Positions 24,413 through 32,759 of a DNA stretch of 47,831 nucleotides are shown here, one piece after another. The stretch's first letter is position 1. Each line of letters starts with the position of its first letter. A program made the translations under genes and the position numbers. Under the pieces are notes generated by a model. That model had not been told where the DNA came from and ran no database searches. It was given only the letters and a program-made list of their open reading frames with translations. The stretch spans positions 1 to 47,831 of the forward strand of contig NZ_LROM01000058.1 in the NCBI RefSeq assembly GCF_001758785.1, given 5' to 3'. The stretch comes from Duganella phyllosphaerae (GTDB lineage: Bacteria; Pseudomonadota; Gammaproteobacteria; Burkholderiales; Burkholderiaceae_D).

Positions 24413-25624
24413 ATGTCTACTGCACTCAGAACAGCGGCGCCCGATCCGGCGCTGTCCACGTCAAGTAAAGATCCGCTCAAGGTGGCAGCCGACCTGGCGC
24501 GCCGCCTCGGCGACACCGCCAATGCCCGCGACCAGGCCGGCGGCCACGCGGCGCAGGAACGCGGCTGGATCCGCGCTTCAGGCCTGCTCACGCTCTCGAT
24601 ACCGGCCGAATTCGGCGGCCAGGGAGCCGACTGGCCCACCGTGCTGCAAGTGGTGCGCATTTTGGCCCGCGCAGACAGCGCACTGGCCCACATCTTCGGC
24701 TTCCACCACCTGCAACTGGCCGGCATCCGGCTGTATGGCTCGGCGCAGCAGCAGCGCCGCTTCCTGACGCAAACGGTCGAGCAAAACCTGTTCTGGGGCA
24801 ACGCCCTCAATCCGCTCGACCGTCGCACTACCGCCGGGGATGCGGACGATGGCTACACGCTCGATGGCATCAAGAGTTTTTCGTCGGGCTCGGTGGGCTC
24901 GGACTGGCTCACCGTCTCGGCCTGGCATGAAGCCACCGGCACCGCCCTGATCGGCGTGCTCCCTACGCGCCAGCCGGGGGTGGAAGTACACGCAGACTGG
25001 GACGCCTTCGGCCAGAAGCAGACCGACAGCGGCAACGTCCATTTCAGCGGCGTCGCACTGCCGGCCACGCAGGTGTTGCAGGCCCCCAGGGTATCAGCCA
25101 CGCCACAATCGACGTTGCGCTCGCAGGTGGCGCAGCTGATCATGACCAACCTGTACCTGGGCATCGCCGAAGGCGCTTTCGAGGCGGCGCGCGCCTACAC
25201 CGTGGACGAGGCACGGCCGTGGTTTGCGTCCGGCGCGCCATCGGCGGCTGCCGATCCGCTGGTGCAGCACCGCTTCGGCCAGTTGTGGCTCAAGCTACGG
25301 CCGGCCGCCGTGCTGGCCGACCACGCCGCGCGCGAACTGGAACGCCTGTTCCGTCTCGGGCCAGACGTTACCGCCCGCCAGCGCGGCGAACTGGCGATCG
25401 CAGTGGCCGAAGCCAAGGTGCTGGCCCACACCGCCGGCATCGACATCAGCAACCAGATGTTTGAACTGACCGGCGCCCGCTCGACCTCTGCCCGTTATGG
25501 CTACGACCGGTTCTGGCGCAACGTGCGCGTGCATACGCTGCACGACCCGGTCGACTACAAGATCCGCGACCTCGGGCGCCACGCGCTCGACGGGTCGCTG
25601 CCCGAACCCACCGCTTACTCCTGA
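24413..25624 (+). CDS. Acyl-CoA-dehydrogenase-fold flavin monooxygenase (SfnB/DszC-like)
   Basis: A 403-residue protein with the acyl-CoA dehydrogenase fold: an N-terminal helical domain (AERGW-like QERGWIRASGLLTLSIP), a central beta domain (FSSGSVGSDWLTVSAWH) and a C-terminal four-helix domain with HTAGIDISNQMFELTGARST. The catalytic Glu of true dehydrogenases is not evident, and the end (RYGYDRFWRNVRVHTLHDP) matches the DszC/SfnC/SfnB group of FMNH2-dependent monooxygenases for organosulfur compounds. It heads an operon with a MetNIQ-type importer and a luciferase-like monooxygenase, divergent from ssuE. It probably oxidises a sulfur compound brought in by that importer; the substrate is not readable. 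Confidence 0.85.
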   Translation: MSTALRTAAPDPALSTSSKDPLKVAADLARRLGDTANARDQAGGHAAQERGWIRASGLLTLSIPAEFGGQGADWPTVLQVVRILARADSALAHIFGFHHLQLAGIRLYGSAQQQRRFLTQTVEQNLFWGNALNPLDRRTTAGDADDGYTLDGIKSFSSGSVGSDWLTVSAWHEATGTALIGVLPTRQPGVEVHADWDAFGQKQTDSGNVHFSGVALPATQVLQAPRVSATPQSTLRSQVAQLIMTNLYLGIAEGAFEAARAYTVDEARPWFASGAPSAAADPLVQHRFGQLWLKLRPAAVLADHAARELERLFRLGPDVTARQRGELAIAVAEAKVLAHTAGIDISNQMFELTGARSTSARYGYDRFWRNVRVHTLHDPVDYKIRDLGRHALDGSLPEPTAYS

Positions 25625-25632
25625 AGCCTACG

Positions 25633-26439
25633 ATGACTACGCCACTGATCCGCATCGAACATGCGAGCAAAACCTTTACCCTGCCCGATGGCGGGCGCTT
25701 CGACGCCGTGCGCGACGTCACGCTGGACGTGCGCGAGGGAGACATTTTCGGCCTGATCGGCAAGAGCGGCGCCGGCAAATCGACCTTGCTGCGCCTGTTT
25801 AACCTGCTCGAACGGCCAGACGCCGGCGCCGTTACCGTGGCCGGGCGCGAACTGACGGCGCTATCGAAACACGACCTGCGCGGTGCGCGGCGCAATATCG
25901 GCATGATCTTCCAGCAGTTCAACCTGCTGCAAAACGCCACCGTGTTCGACAACGTCGCTTTCCCGCTGCGCATCCACGGCGGCCAGGGCGCGGAACAAGT
26001 CGCCGTGCGCGTCAAGCAGTGCCTGGAACTGGTGGAGCTTGCAGCAAAGGCCGACAGCTACCCGGCCCAGCTCTCCGGCGGCCAGAAGCAGCGCGTGGCG
26101 ATCGCCCGCGCGCTGGCCAGCGGCCCGGCCGTACTGCTGTGCGACGAGCCGACGTCCGCGCTCGATGCCGAAACCACGCGCGCACTTCTGGCCACGCTGC
26201 GCGACATCAACCGCCGACTGGGCGTGACCATCGTCATCGTCAGTCACGAACTGTCGGTGCTGGCCGAGATCTGCAACCGCGTGGCCGTGATCGAGGATGG
26301 CGCGATTGCCGAGGAATTCGCCTTGAACCAGCCGGCGGGCCACAACGCCCCGCGCAAAACCGCGCTGGGCCGGGAACTGGCCGCCTTCAACGCTGCCAGT
26401 GCGCTGGCCGGCGCCCATCAGGAGCTCAGTTATGCTTGA
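25633..26439 (+). CDS. MetN-type ABC transporter ATP-binding protein, lacking the NIL domain
   Basis: A 268-residue ABC ATPase of the methionine-importer type. Walker A is GKSGAGKST, the signature LSGGQKQR, Walker [12 protein letters not shown], and the switch His lies in [30 protein letters not shown] is typical of MetN. Classical MetN has about 340 residues with a C-terminal NIL/ACT-like domain that binds methionine and shuts transport off. Here the protein ends soon after the ATPase core, so that feedback should be absent. It is 8 nt after the monooxygenase gene and overlaps the permease gene by 8 nt. Confidence 0.92.
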   Translation: MTTPLIRIEHASKTFTLPDGGRFDAVRDVTLDVREGDIFGLIGKSGAGKSTLLRLFNLLERPDAGAVTVAGRELTALSKHDLRGARRNIGMIFQQFNLLQNATVFDNVAFPLRIHGGQGAEQVAVRVKQCLELVELAAKADSYPAQLSGGQKQRVAIARALASGPAVLLCDEPTSALDAETTRALLATLRDINRRLGVTIVIVSHELSVLAEICNRVAVIEDGAIAEEFALNQPAGHNAPRKTALGRELAAFNAASALAGAHQELSYA

Positions 26440-27136
26440 TACCTTGTCTGAACTGTTCTCCACCCTGGGCGCCTCGGCCAACGCCATTTCCGCCATGCTG
26501 CCCGAGATGGGCACCGCCGTCGGCCAGACCTTGACCATGCTCGGCATCGGCCTCTCCGCGGCGGTGCTGATCGGCGGACCGCTGGGCATCGTGCTGTTCC
26601 TGGTGGCCGATGGCCAGTCGCTGCAAAACCGTCCGGCCGCGCTGGTGCTTGGCTGGATGGTCAACACGGTGCGCTCGTTCCCGTTCATCATTTTGCTGGT
26701 CGCGCTGGTGCCGTTGACGCGCATGATCGCCGGCACCTCGATCGGACCGCTGGCCGCTGCCGTGCCGCTGTCGTTTGCGGCGATTCCGTATTTCGCCCGC
26801 ATGGTCGAGCAGAACCTGCGCGAAGTGCCGCGCGGCGTGATCGAGGCGGCGCACGCCATGGGTGCCTCCGAACTGCAGATCGTGCTGCGGGTGCTGCTGG
26901 TGGAGGCGCGCTCCGGGCTAGTGCTGGCGCTCACCGTGCTGGCGATCAGCTTCCTGTCGTATTCCGCCGTCGCCGGCGTGGTGGGCGGCGGCGGCATCGG
27001 TGACCTGGCAATCCGCTACGGCTACTACCGCTTCGAGACCGACATCATGGTGGCCACCGTCGCCATCCTGATCCTCATGGTGCAACTGATCCAGTTCACC
27101 GGCAACCGCATCGCCAGACGCATCGACAAACGTTAA
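26432..27136 (+). CDS. MetI-type ABC transporter permease
   Basis: A 234-residue permease with five to six membrane segments. The EAA coupling motif reads VIEAAHAMGASELQIVLRVLL, and ISFLSYSAVAGVVGGGGIGDLA is the highly conserved MetI segment. The ATG at 26432 is supported by AGGAG 9 nt upstream and overlaps the ATPase gene by 8 nt. It forms the membrane channel of the importer encoded on both sides. Within this operon the likely cargo is a sulfur compound other than, or besides, methionine. Confidence 0.93.
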   Translation: MLDTLSELFSTLGASANAISAMLPEMGTAVGQTLTMLGIGLSAAVLIGGPLGIVLFLVADGQSLQNRPAALVLGWMVNTVRSFPFIILLVALVPLTRMIAGTSIGPLAAAVPLSFAAIPYFARMVEQNLREVPRGVIEAAHAMGASELQIVLRVLLVEARSGLVLALTVLAISFLSYSAVAGVVGGGGIGDLAIRYGYYRFETDIMVATVAILILMVQLIQFTGNRIARRIDKR

Positions 27137-27145
27137 GGAACAACC

Positions 27146-28015
27146 ATGATCAAACCAATTCGCCGCCGTGCCCTGCTGGCCGTACTTGCACCGGCGCTGG
27201 TACTGGCCGTCACCGCCAGCGCGCCGGTCTACGCCAAGGATCCGAAAGAAATAGTCATCGGCACCAGCGCCGGTCCGTACGCCGACCAGATCAAACTGGG
27301 CATCAAGCCGCTGCTGGAAAAGAAGGGCTACAAGGTAAAACTGGTGGAGTTCAACGACTACATCCAGCCCAACTTCGCGTTGGCCGAAGGCTCGCTCGAC
27401 GCCAACGTGTTCCAGCACATCGTGTACCTGAACAAGTTCGCGACCGAGAACAAGCTGCCGATTACCGAGCTGGTAAAAGTGCCCACCGCGCCGATCGCCA
27501 TCTACAGCAAGCGTCACCAGACGCTGGCGGAAGCCAGGGAAGGCACGACCGTGGCGCTGCCCAACGACCCGACCAACCAGGCCCGCGCGCTGGTGCTGCT
27601 CGACCAGCTGGGCTGGATCAAGCTGCGCGAAAAATACGATCCGGTGCGCGCGTCCGAGCGCGACATCGCCGCCAACATCAGGAAGATCAAGCTGATCCCG
27701 CTCGAAGCGGCGCAGCTACCGCGTTCGCTGCAGGACACCGACTACTCTTTCGTCAACGGTAACTACGCGCTGGCATCAGGCCTGAAGCTCAAGGACGCCT
27801 TGAAAACCGAGAAAATCTCGGACAACTACGTGAACCTGGTGGCGGTGCGCACGGTCGACAAGGACAAGCCGTTCGCCAGGGACATCGCTGCCGCCTACCG
27901 CTCACGCGAGTTCCTCGAAATCACCAACCTGCACTTCGCCGATTACGCCCGCACCGATTACCAGCTGGCGCTGGCCAAAGAGGCGCCAGCCAAGCCGGCC
28001 AAGCCTGCCAACTGA
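27146..28015 (+). CDS. MetQ/NlpA-family substrate-binding protein without lipobox
   Basis: A 289-residue NlpA-family binding protein. The signal peptide ends ASAPVYA-KD and has no Cys, so unlike E. coli MetQ it should be a free periplasmic protein. The fold is typical: IVIGTSAGPYADQIK, VKLVEFNDYIQPNFAL, LDANVFQHIVYLN and VALPNDPTNQARALVLLDQ. The C-terminus is Pro/Lys-rich. Organosulfur operons of other bacteria use NlpA proteins of this kind for non-methionine substrates. AAGGAACAACC precedes the ATG; the monooxygenase gene begins 1 nt after the stop. Confidence 0.93.
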   Translation: MIKPIRRRALLAVLAPALVLAVTASAPVYAKDPKEIVIGTSAGPYADQIKLGIKPLLEKKGYKVKLVEFNDYIQPNFALAEGSLDANVFQHIVYLNKFATENKLPITELVKVPTAPIAIYSKRHQTLAEAREGTTVALPNDPTNQARALVLLDQLGWIKLREKYDPVRASERDIAANIRKIKLIPLEAAQLPRSLQDTDYSFVNGNYALASGLKLKDALKTEKISDNYVNLVAVRTVDKDKPFARDIAAAYRSREFLEITNLHFADYARTDYQLALAKEAPAKPAKPAN

Positions 28016-28016
28016 C

Positions 28017-29378
28017 ATGAGCAGGCTGATTCGCTTCAACGCCTTTCAGATGAACACGGTGAGCCACCAGTCGCCAGGCCTGTGGAGGCACCCGCGCGAC
28101 ACCGGCCACCGCTACACGGATCCCGACCACTGGACCGAACTGGCGCGCCTGCTCGAGCAGGGCCTGTTCGACGCCGTGTTCCTGGCCGACGTGCTGGGCG
28201 CCTACGATGTGTACCAGGGCAGTGCCGACGCGGCGCTACGCCACGCGGTGCAGGCGCCGCTCAATGACCCGCTGGCGCTGGTGCCGCTGATGGCGCAGGT
28301 AACCACGCACCTGGGCTTTGGCGTGACCTGCGCCCTCACCTACGAGCACCCGTACACGTTCGCGCGGCGCATGTCCACGCTCGACCACTTGACGCGCGGA
28401 CGCATCGGCTGGAATATCGTCACCGGGTATCTCGACAGCGCAGCGCGCAACCTGGGCCTGGACCGGCAACTGGGGCACGACGAGCGCTACGACCTGGCCG
28501 ACGAGTACATGGACGTGGTCTATAAACTGTGGGAAAAGAGCTGGGACGACGACGCCGTGGTCAACGACAAGGCGCGCGGCGTGTATGCCGAACCGTCGCG
28601 GATCCACCCGATCAACCACGCGGGCCGCTTTTACAAGGTGCCGGGGTTCCACCTGTGCGAACCGTCGCCGCAGCGCACGCCGCTCCTGTACCAGGCCGGC
28701 ACGTCGCCGCGCGGCACAGCGTTTGCAGCGCGCCACGCTGAATGCACGTTCGTCAGTGGTCCCAGCAAAACGGTGGTGCGCAAGTACGCCGACGATCTGC
28801 GCGCCGCCGTGCGCAAGGCCGGACGCGATGGCGACGACCTGAAGATTTATGCGCAGGCGCTGATCGTCACCGCCCCTACCGAGGATGAAGCACAGGCCAA
28901 GTACGAGGACTACCGCAACCACGTCGACATCGAGGCGGCGCTGGCGCTGCTGTCGGGCTGGACCGGTATCGACTTCGGCCAGTTCCCGCTTGACGCCACC
29001 GTCGAGTACATCGAGTCGGATGCCGGGCGCTCGGCGCTGGCGTCGTTTACCGAGGCCGACCCCGAGCGCACCTGGACCGTGCGCGAGGCGGCGCTGTTCA
29101 TCGGTCTCGGTGGCCGGGGTCCGGTACTGGTAGGCGATCCGTGCCAGGTGGCGGACCAGCTGCAAGCGTGGCAGGACGACACCGGCATCGATGGCTTCAA
29201 CCTGGCCTTTGCGGTGGCCCACGACAGCATGCGCGACGTGGTCGAGCTGATCGTGCCGGAATTGCAGCGGCGCGAGCGGTATCGCACGGCTTATGAAGGC
29301 GGCACGCTGCGCGAACAGGTGCTCGGCAGCGGCTCCCGCCTGCCTGCCGGCCACGCGGGGCGGCAAGTTCGGATTTGA
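28017..29378 (+). CDS. FMNH2-dependent monooxygenase, NtaA/SnaA/DszA family
   Basis: A 453-residue luciferase-like enzyme of the nitrilotriacetate/pristinamycin/dibenzothiophene-sulfone monooxygenase family. Typical segments: FNAFQMNTVSHQSPGLWRHP at the start, TYEHPYTFARRMSTLDHLT, GRIGWNIVTGYLDSAARNLG, YQAGTSPRGTAFAARHAE for FMN binding, and GFNLAFAVAHDS. It needs reduced flavin from a separate reductase, here probably SsuE encoded across the divergent promoter. Together with the acyl-CoA-dehydrogenase-like enzyme it recalls the DszC-DszA pair: one enzyme oxidises sulfur, the other opens the C-S bond. It begins 1 nt after the MetQ-type gene, so the operon has five genes. Confidence 0.92.
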   Translation: MSRLIRFNAFQMNTVSHQSPGLWRHPRDTGHRYTDPDHWTELARLLEQGLFDAVFLADVLGAYDVYQGSADAALRHAVQAPLNDPLALVPLMAQVTTHLGFGVTCALTYEHPYTFARRMSTLDHLTRGRIGWNIVTGYLDSAARNLGLDRQLGHDERYDLADEYMDVVYKLWEKSWDDDAVVNDKARGVYAEPSRIHPINHAGRFYKVPGFHLCEPSPQRTPLLYQAGTSPRGTAFAARHAECTFVSGPSKTVVRKYADDLRAAVRKAGRDGDDLKIYAQALIVTAPTEDEAQAKYEDYRNHVDIEAALALLSGWTGIDFGQFPLDATVEYIESDAGRSALASFTEADPERTWTVREAALFIGLGGRGPVLVGDPCQVADQLQAWQDDTGIDGFNLAFAVAHDSMRDVVELIVPELQRRERYRTAYEGGTLREQVLGSGSRLPAGHAGRQVRI

Positions 29379-29426
29379 CGCCAGGCGTTACCTGCAGCCG
29401 GTGCGGCAAGCGGGTTCGGCGGCAGC

Positions 29427-30350
29427 CTAATCGTTGCGCATCTGCGCCTGCGAGACATTGCTGTTGGGCGCCACGCTCTGCGTAAGCCACACGTTGCCGC
29501 CGATGGTGGAGCCAGCGCCGATGGTGATGCGGCCCAGGATGGTGGCGCCGGCGTAAATCACCACGTCGTCTTCGACCACCGGGTGGCGCGGCACGCCCTT
29601 GATCAACACGCCCTGGTCGTCAGCCGGGAAGCGCTTGGCGCCCAGCGTGACGTGCTGGTACAGGCGCACCCGCTGGCCCAGTATCGCAGTCTCGCCGATC
29701 ACCACGCCGGTGCCGTGGTCGATGAAGAAGCTGCCGCCGATCTGGGCGCCGGGGTGGATGTCGATGCCGGTGAGCGAATGGCCGATGTCGGAGATCAGCC
29801 GGGCCAGGAATGGCGAACCCAAGCGGTGCAGGCAGTGCGCCAGGCGGTAGTACAGGATGGCGATGGTGCCCGGGTAGCACAGCATGATCTCGGCCACCGA
29901 CGTGGCGGCCGGGTCGCCGGAAAACGCCGCGTGCACGTCGGAGACCAGCAGCGCACGGATGCCCGGCAGGTTGGCGGCAAACTCGCGCGTGATGGCGTGG
30001 GCCTGCTGGGTGAGTACGGCGTCGTCGGGCACTTCCTCGGTGGCCGAGAACTGCAGGCCACGCCGCACCTGTTCGGTCAGGCGGTTGAGGGTGGTGTTGA
30101 GGGTGTCGCCGACGAAGTAGTCGATGCTCTCGTCGGTCAGGTTGGGCCGGCCATAATGGGTGGGGAACAGCACCGCCGACAGGCCGTTGACGATGATTTG
30201 CAGCGCCTCGCGCGACGGCAGCTCGCGCACCCGGCCCTGGTGGCGGATATTGTGGGTGGCCTCGCGCGAGACGCGCAGCTGTTCGATCACGCTGGCCAGG
30301 TTCCAGTGCGATGGTTTGACGCCGGTGGCGTCGAAGGTATCAATAGTCAT
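29427..30350 (-). CDS. cysE: Serine O-acetyltransferase (EpsC/CysE type)
   Basis: A 307-residue serine acetyltransferase that makes O-acetylserine, the acceptor of sulfide in cysteine synthesis. The C-terminal left-handed beta-helix carries the hexapeptide pattern and catalytic His residues (DIHPGAQIGGSFFIDHGTG, VIGETAILGQRVRLYQHVT). The helical N-terminal domain is long, as in the EpsC subfamily. The ATG at 30350 is preferred; upstream codons to 30413 are not family-like. Its place beside two organosulfur operons suggests matching of carbon skeleton supply to released sulfite. Fused hexapeptide end NVSQAQMRND may be a short regulatory tail. It converges with the monooxygenase gene. Confidence 0.93.
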   Translation of the reverse strand: MTIDTFDATGVKPSHWNLASVIEQLRVSREATHNIRHQGRVRELPSREALQIIVNGLSAVLFPTHYGRPNLTDESIDYFVGDTLNTTLNRLTEQVRRGLQFSATEEVPDDAVLTQQAHAITREFAANLPGIRALLVSDVHAAFSGDPAATSVAEIMLCYPGTIAILYYRLAHCLHRLGSPFLARLISDIGHSLTGIDIHPGAQIGGSFFIDHGTGVVIGETAILGQRVRLYQHVTLGAKRFPADDQGVLIKGVPRHPVVEDDVVIYAGATILGRITIGAGSTIGGNVWLTQSVAPNSNVSQAQMRND

Positions 30351-30441
30351 GTCTCGATAATCTAAAATTTCTGGCCATGGTGCTGCCGATGATGAAGCAT
30401 ACGCGCGCGGCACCGCCAGGTGAACGAATCAAAATGTCGCT

Positions 30442-30464
30442 CGATATGCGGTGACCGCATATCG
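30442..30464. promoter_or_regulatory. Perfect 23-bp palindrome ahead of bcr, likely operator
   Basis: Arms CGATATGCGG and CCGCATATCG are exact reverse complements around TGA. A TAAAAT -10-like hexamer begins at 30467, so a bound repressor would cover the -35 and spacer. The 10-bp symmetrical arms are typical of TetR- or GntR-class dimers. The octamer ATATGCGG also occurs in the ssu divergent promoter region. Confidence 0.7.
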
Positions 30465-30500
30465 CGTAAAATGCCGGGTCCAACGAACAATACGCCTTTA

Positions 30501-31682
30501 ATGAATATTCTGCTGACCATCCTGCTGGCCGGCCTGACCATGGTCGGCCCGCTCGCTATCGATACCTATTTGCCATCGTTCCCCGCCATCGGCGTGGCCT
30601 TCGGCGCCAGCCCCATCATGGTCCAGCAAACCCTGAGCATGTTCCTGTTCTGCTTTGCCTTCATGATGCTGTTTTACGGCACCCTGTCCGACTCGTTCGG
30701 CCGCCGCCCGGTGATCCTGGTGTCGCTGGTGCTGTACATCGCCGCCTCGATCGGCGCCGCGCTGGCGCCGTCGATCGGCGTGCTGCTGGCCTGCCGCATC
30801 GTGCAGGGCCTGGCGGCGGGCGCCGGGTCGGTCGTGGGCCGCGCCATCGTGCAGGACCGCTTCACCGGCGCGGCTGCGCAAAAAATCCTGGCCCACATCA
30901 TGATGGTGTTTGGCCTGGCGCCGGCGATTGCGCCGGTGCTCGGTGGCTGGCTGCAGGTCAGTTTCGGCTGGCGCTCGATCTTCTGGTTCCTGGCGGCCTT
31001 CGGCATCGTGATGTACTTTGCCGTCCAACGCCTGCTGCCGGAAAGCCTGGCGGTAAAAGATCGCCACCCGTTCCACCTCGGCGTTATCGCGCGCAATTAC
31101 TGGAAGGTGCTGTGCCACCACCACTTCCTGCTGCTGGCCATCGCCGTGGGCATGAGCTTTGCCGGCGTAGCGCTGTACATCGGCTCGGCCGCGTACTTCG
31201 TGATGAATATCCTGCACCTGCCGGAAACCGCGTTTGCCTGGATGTTCGTGCCGCTGATCGGCGGCATGGTGGTGGGCTCGGCGCTGTCGGGAAAATTCGC
31301 GCACCGCTTTGCCCGCAAGACGCAAGCCTGGATGGGCTTTGCGGTGATGATACTGGCCGGCGTGATCAATGTCGGCTACAACCTGTACTTCACCGCTGCC
31401 GTGCCGTGGGCGGTACTGCCGCTGTTTATCTATTCGTTCGGCCTGTCGCTGATGATGACGCCGATTACGCTGATGGCGCTCGAGTACTTCCCCAACAATA
31501 GCGGGCTGGCCTCGTCGATGCAGTCGTTCGTGCAGATGCTGCTGTTTGCGCTGGTGTCCGGGCTGCTGGCGCCGCTGCTGTTCGACAGCGCGCTGAACCT
31601 GGCGTGGGGCGTGCTTGGGAGTTTGCTGGTGGCCGTGCTGGCGTGGTTACTGGCGCAGGTGGGCAAGCCGGTGGTGCATTGA
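30501..31682 (+). CDS. Bcr/CflA-family multidrug efflux transporter
   Basis: A 393-residue major-facilitator exporter with about twelve membrane segments. MVGPLAIDTYLPSFPAI at the start and the A-motif equivalent GTLSDSFGRRPVIL are diagnostic of the Bcr/CflA drug:proton antiporters, which also export sulfur compounds such as cysteine in E. coli. That is notable next to cysE, but substrate is inference. The start is uncertain: 30501 (MNILLTIL) fits the family N-terminus, while 30471 would overlap the -10-like TAAAAT. Neither has a Shine-Dalgarno. The 23-bp palindrome upstream suggests a dedicated repressor, whose gene is not seen here. Confidence 0.9.
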   Translation: MNILLTILLAGLTMVGPLAIDTYLPSFPAIGVAFGASPIMVQQTLSMFLFCFAFMMLFYGTLSDSFGRRPVILVSLVLYIAASIGAALAPSIGVLLACRIVQGLAAGAGSVVGRAIVQDRFTGAAAQKILAHIMMVFGLAPAIAPVLGGWLQVSFGWRSIFWFLAAFGIVMYFAVQRLLPESLAVKDRHPFHLGVIARNYWKVLCHHHFLLLAIAVGMSFAGVALYIGSAAYFVMNILHLPETAFAWMFVPLIGGMVVGSALSGKFAHRFARKTQAWMGFAVMILAGVINVGYNLYFTAAVPWAVLPLFIYSFGLSLMMTPITLMALEYFPNNSGLASSMQSFVQMLLFALVSGLLAPLLFDSALNLAWGVLGSLLVAVLAWLLAQVGKPVVH

Positions 31683-31692
31683 GTTAGGCGGA

Positions 31693-31824
31693 GACAGCGC
31701 CGTCATCCTCGCGAAAGCGCGGATCCATGGACAGCTTGAGCAGCGCTAGGGTTCACATGTTCCATGGTTCACGTGTTCTATGGATCCCCGCGTACGCGGG
31801 GATGACGGATTCAGGCGCTGTCGC
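31693..31824. repeat. Intergenic inverted repeat with two 16-bp tandem units
   Basis: The ends (GACAGCGCC, then GTCATCC and GGATCCATGG on the left; the mirrored CTATGGATCC, GGATGACGG and GGCGCTGTC on the right) form an imperfect inverted repeat with a 7-nt insertion in the right arm. The centre holds two 16-bp direct repeats, GTTCACATGTTCCATG (31751) and GTTCACGTGTTCTATG (31767). GTCATCC...GGATCCATGG modules are common dispersed repeats in betaproteobacteria. It lies between convergent genes and could act as a two-way terminator or be a passive miniature element. Confidence 0.75.
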
Positions 31825-32076
31825 TTAAGGCCAAGGCGCAGGATTGAGGTTTTCATACTGCGCCCCGCCCTGCTCCGGCTCGCGCGCTTCGGGGACTTTG
31901 CCCGGTGCTTGCGACGGGTTGCGCAGGCCCAGGATTTCCTTGCGCGCTTCCACGAAATCGGCGCTGGTGAGCGGATTTTCCTGGTCGGGCCAGTTGGCTT
32001 CGGCCCATTGCTGCAATTCTTCGAAACGCTCCCACAGTTCGTTGATGAACGCTCGGCGTGCTTGGTCGTCGATCAT
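31825..32076 (-). CDS. Small acidic hypothetical protein (83 aa)
   Basis: No characterised family is recognised. AAGGAGGAAAT directly before the ATG is a near-perfect ribosome site, suggesting high expression. The N-terminal half is an amphipathic helix rich in Trp and Glu (ELWERFEELQQWAEANWP), followed by a second helix (SADFVEARKEILGL) and a Pro-rich, probably disordered tail. No membrane or export signal. It lies downstream of trxC on the same strand with a 132-nt gap, and its stop borders the inverted repeat. Function unknown. Confidence 0.8.
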   Translation of the reverse strand: MIDDQARRAFINELWERFEELQQWAEANWPDQENPLTSADFVEARKEILGLRNPSQAPGKVPEAREPEQGGAQYENLNPAPWP

Positions 32077-32208
32077 ATTTCCTCCTTGATATTAACGACA
32101 GTGTCGGTCGGGCCTGCCAAATCGTCGGTGCGTGGCCGCACAATACCCGGCTCGCAGTGAGATTAGCGGCCAACTCTGGCGGCGGCGCCTGCAGCCGGGC
32201 CCGTATCC

Positions 32209-32676
32209 TTAGCGATTGTTCTGGTTGACCCAGGCGATGATGTTGGTCGCATCCATCGCGCCGGGCTGGCGCGCGATTTCGCGGCCGCCCTTGAGCAGCG
32301 CCAGCGTGGGGATGCTGCGGATCGCATAGCGCGCCGCCAGGTCCTGCGCCTGCTCGGTATCGACCTTGACTACGCGGTAATGCGGCTCGAGCTGCGCCGC
32401 AGCCTGCGCATAGAACGGCGCCATGGTACGGCAAGGCCCGCACCATGGCGCCCAGAAGTCCACCAGCACCGGAATGTCGCTGCGCTCGATATGCTTGAGA
32501 AACCGCGCGCTGCTCAGATCGACCGGCTGGCCGGTAAACAGCGGCCTCTGGCACTTGCCGCACACCGGCTGCGCAGCCAGCCTGGCGGCGGGCAGCCGGT
32601 TGACGGTGTCGCAGTGAGGGCAAACGATGTGCAGGGAGTCTGCCTGATGGTTGGTCGGATTCGTGGCATTCGTCAT
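32209..32676 (-). CDS. trxC: Thioredoxin 2
   Basis: A 155-residue thioredoxin of the TrxC type, a cytoplasmic disulfide reductase induced by oxidative stress. The N-terminal zinc module has two Cys pairs (CPHC at 19-22 and CGKC at 39-42), the hallmark that separates TrxC from TrxA. The active site is WCGPC with Cys79 and Cys82, and the cis-Pro lies in RSIPTLAL. The first 14 residues (MTNATNPTNHQADS) are an extra, probably flexible tail. A phasin gene lies upstream, also on the minus strand, but an 83-nt gap suggests a separate promoter. Confidence 0.96.
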   Translation of the reverse strand: MTNATNPTNHQADSLHIVCPHCDTVNRLPAARLAAQPVCGKCQRPLFTGQPVDLSSARFLKHIERSDIPVLVDFWAPWCGPCRTMAPFYAQAAAQLEPHYRVVKVDTEQAQDLAARYAIRSIPTLALLKGGREIARQPGAMDATNIIAWVNQNNR

Positions 32677-32759
32677 ATCTTTATCTCCAGGACAACAAGC
32701 CCCGATGATAAAGCATCGCCCACGGTCACGTCGTCTGCCTCAGGAGGGGGAACACACCA

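Noticed and set aside
30351..30413. N-terminal extension of the serine acetyltransferase
   Set aside because: Not family-like; the ATG at 30350 fits better.
31751..31782. Tandem 16-mers as a CRISPR array
   Set aside because: The units are directly adjacent, with no spacers, and only two exist.
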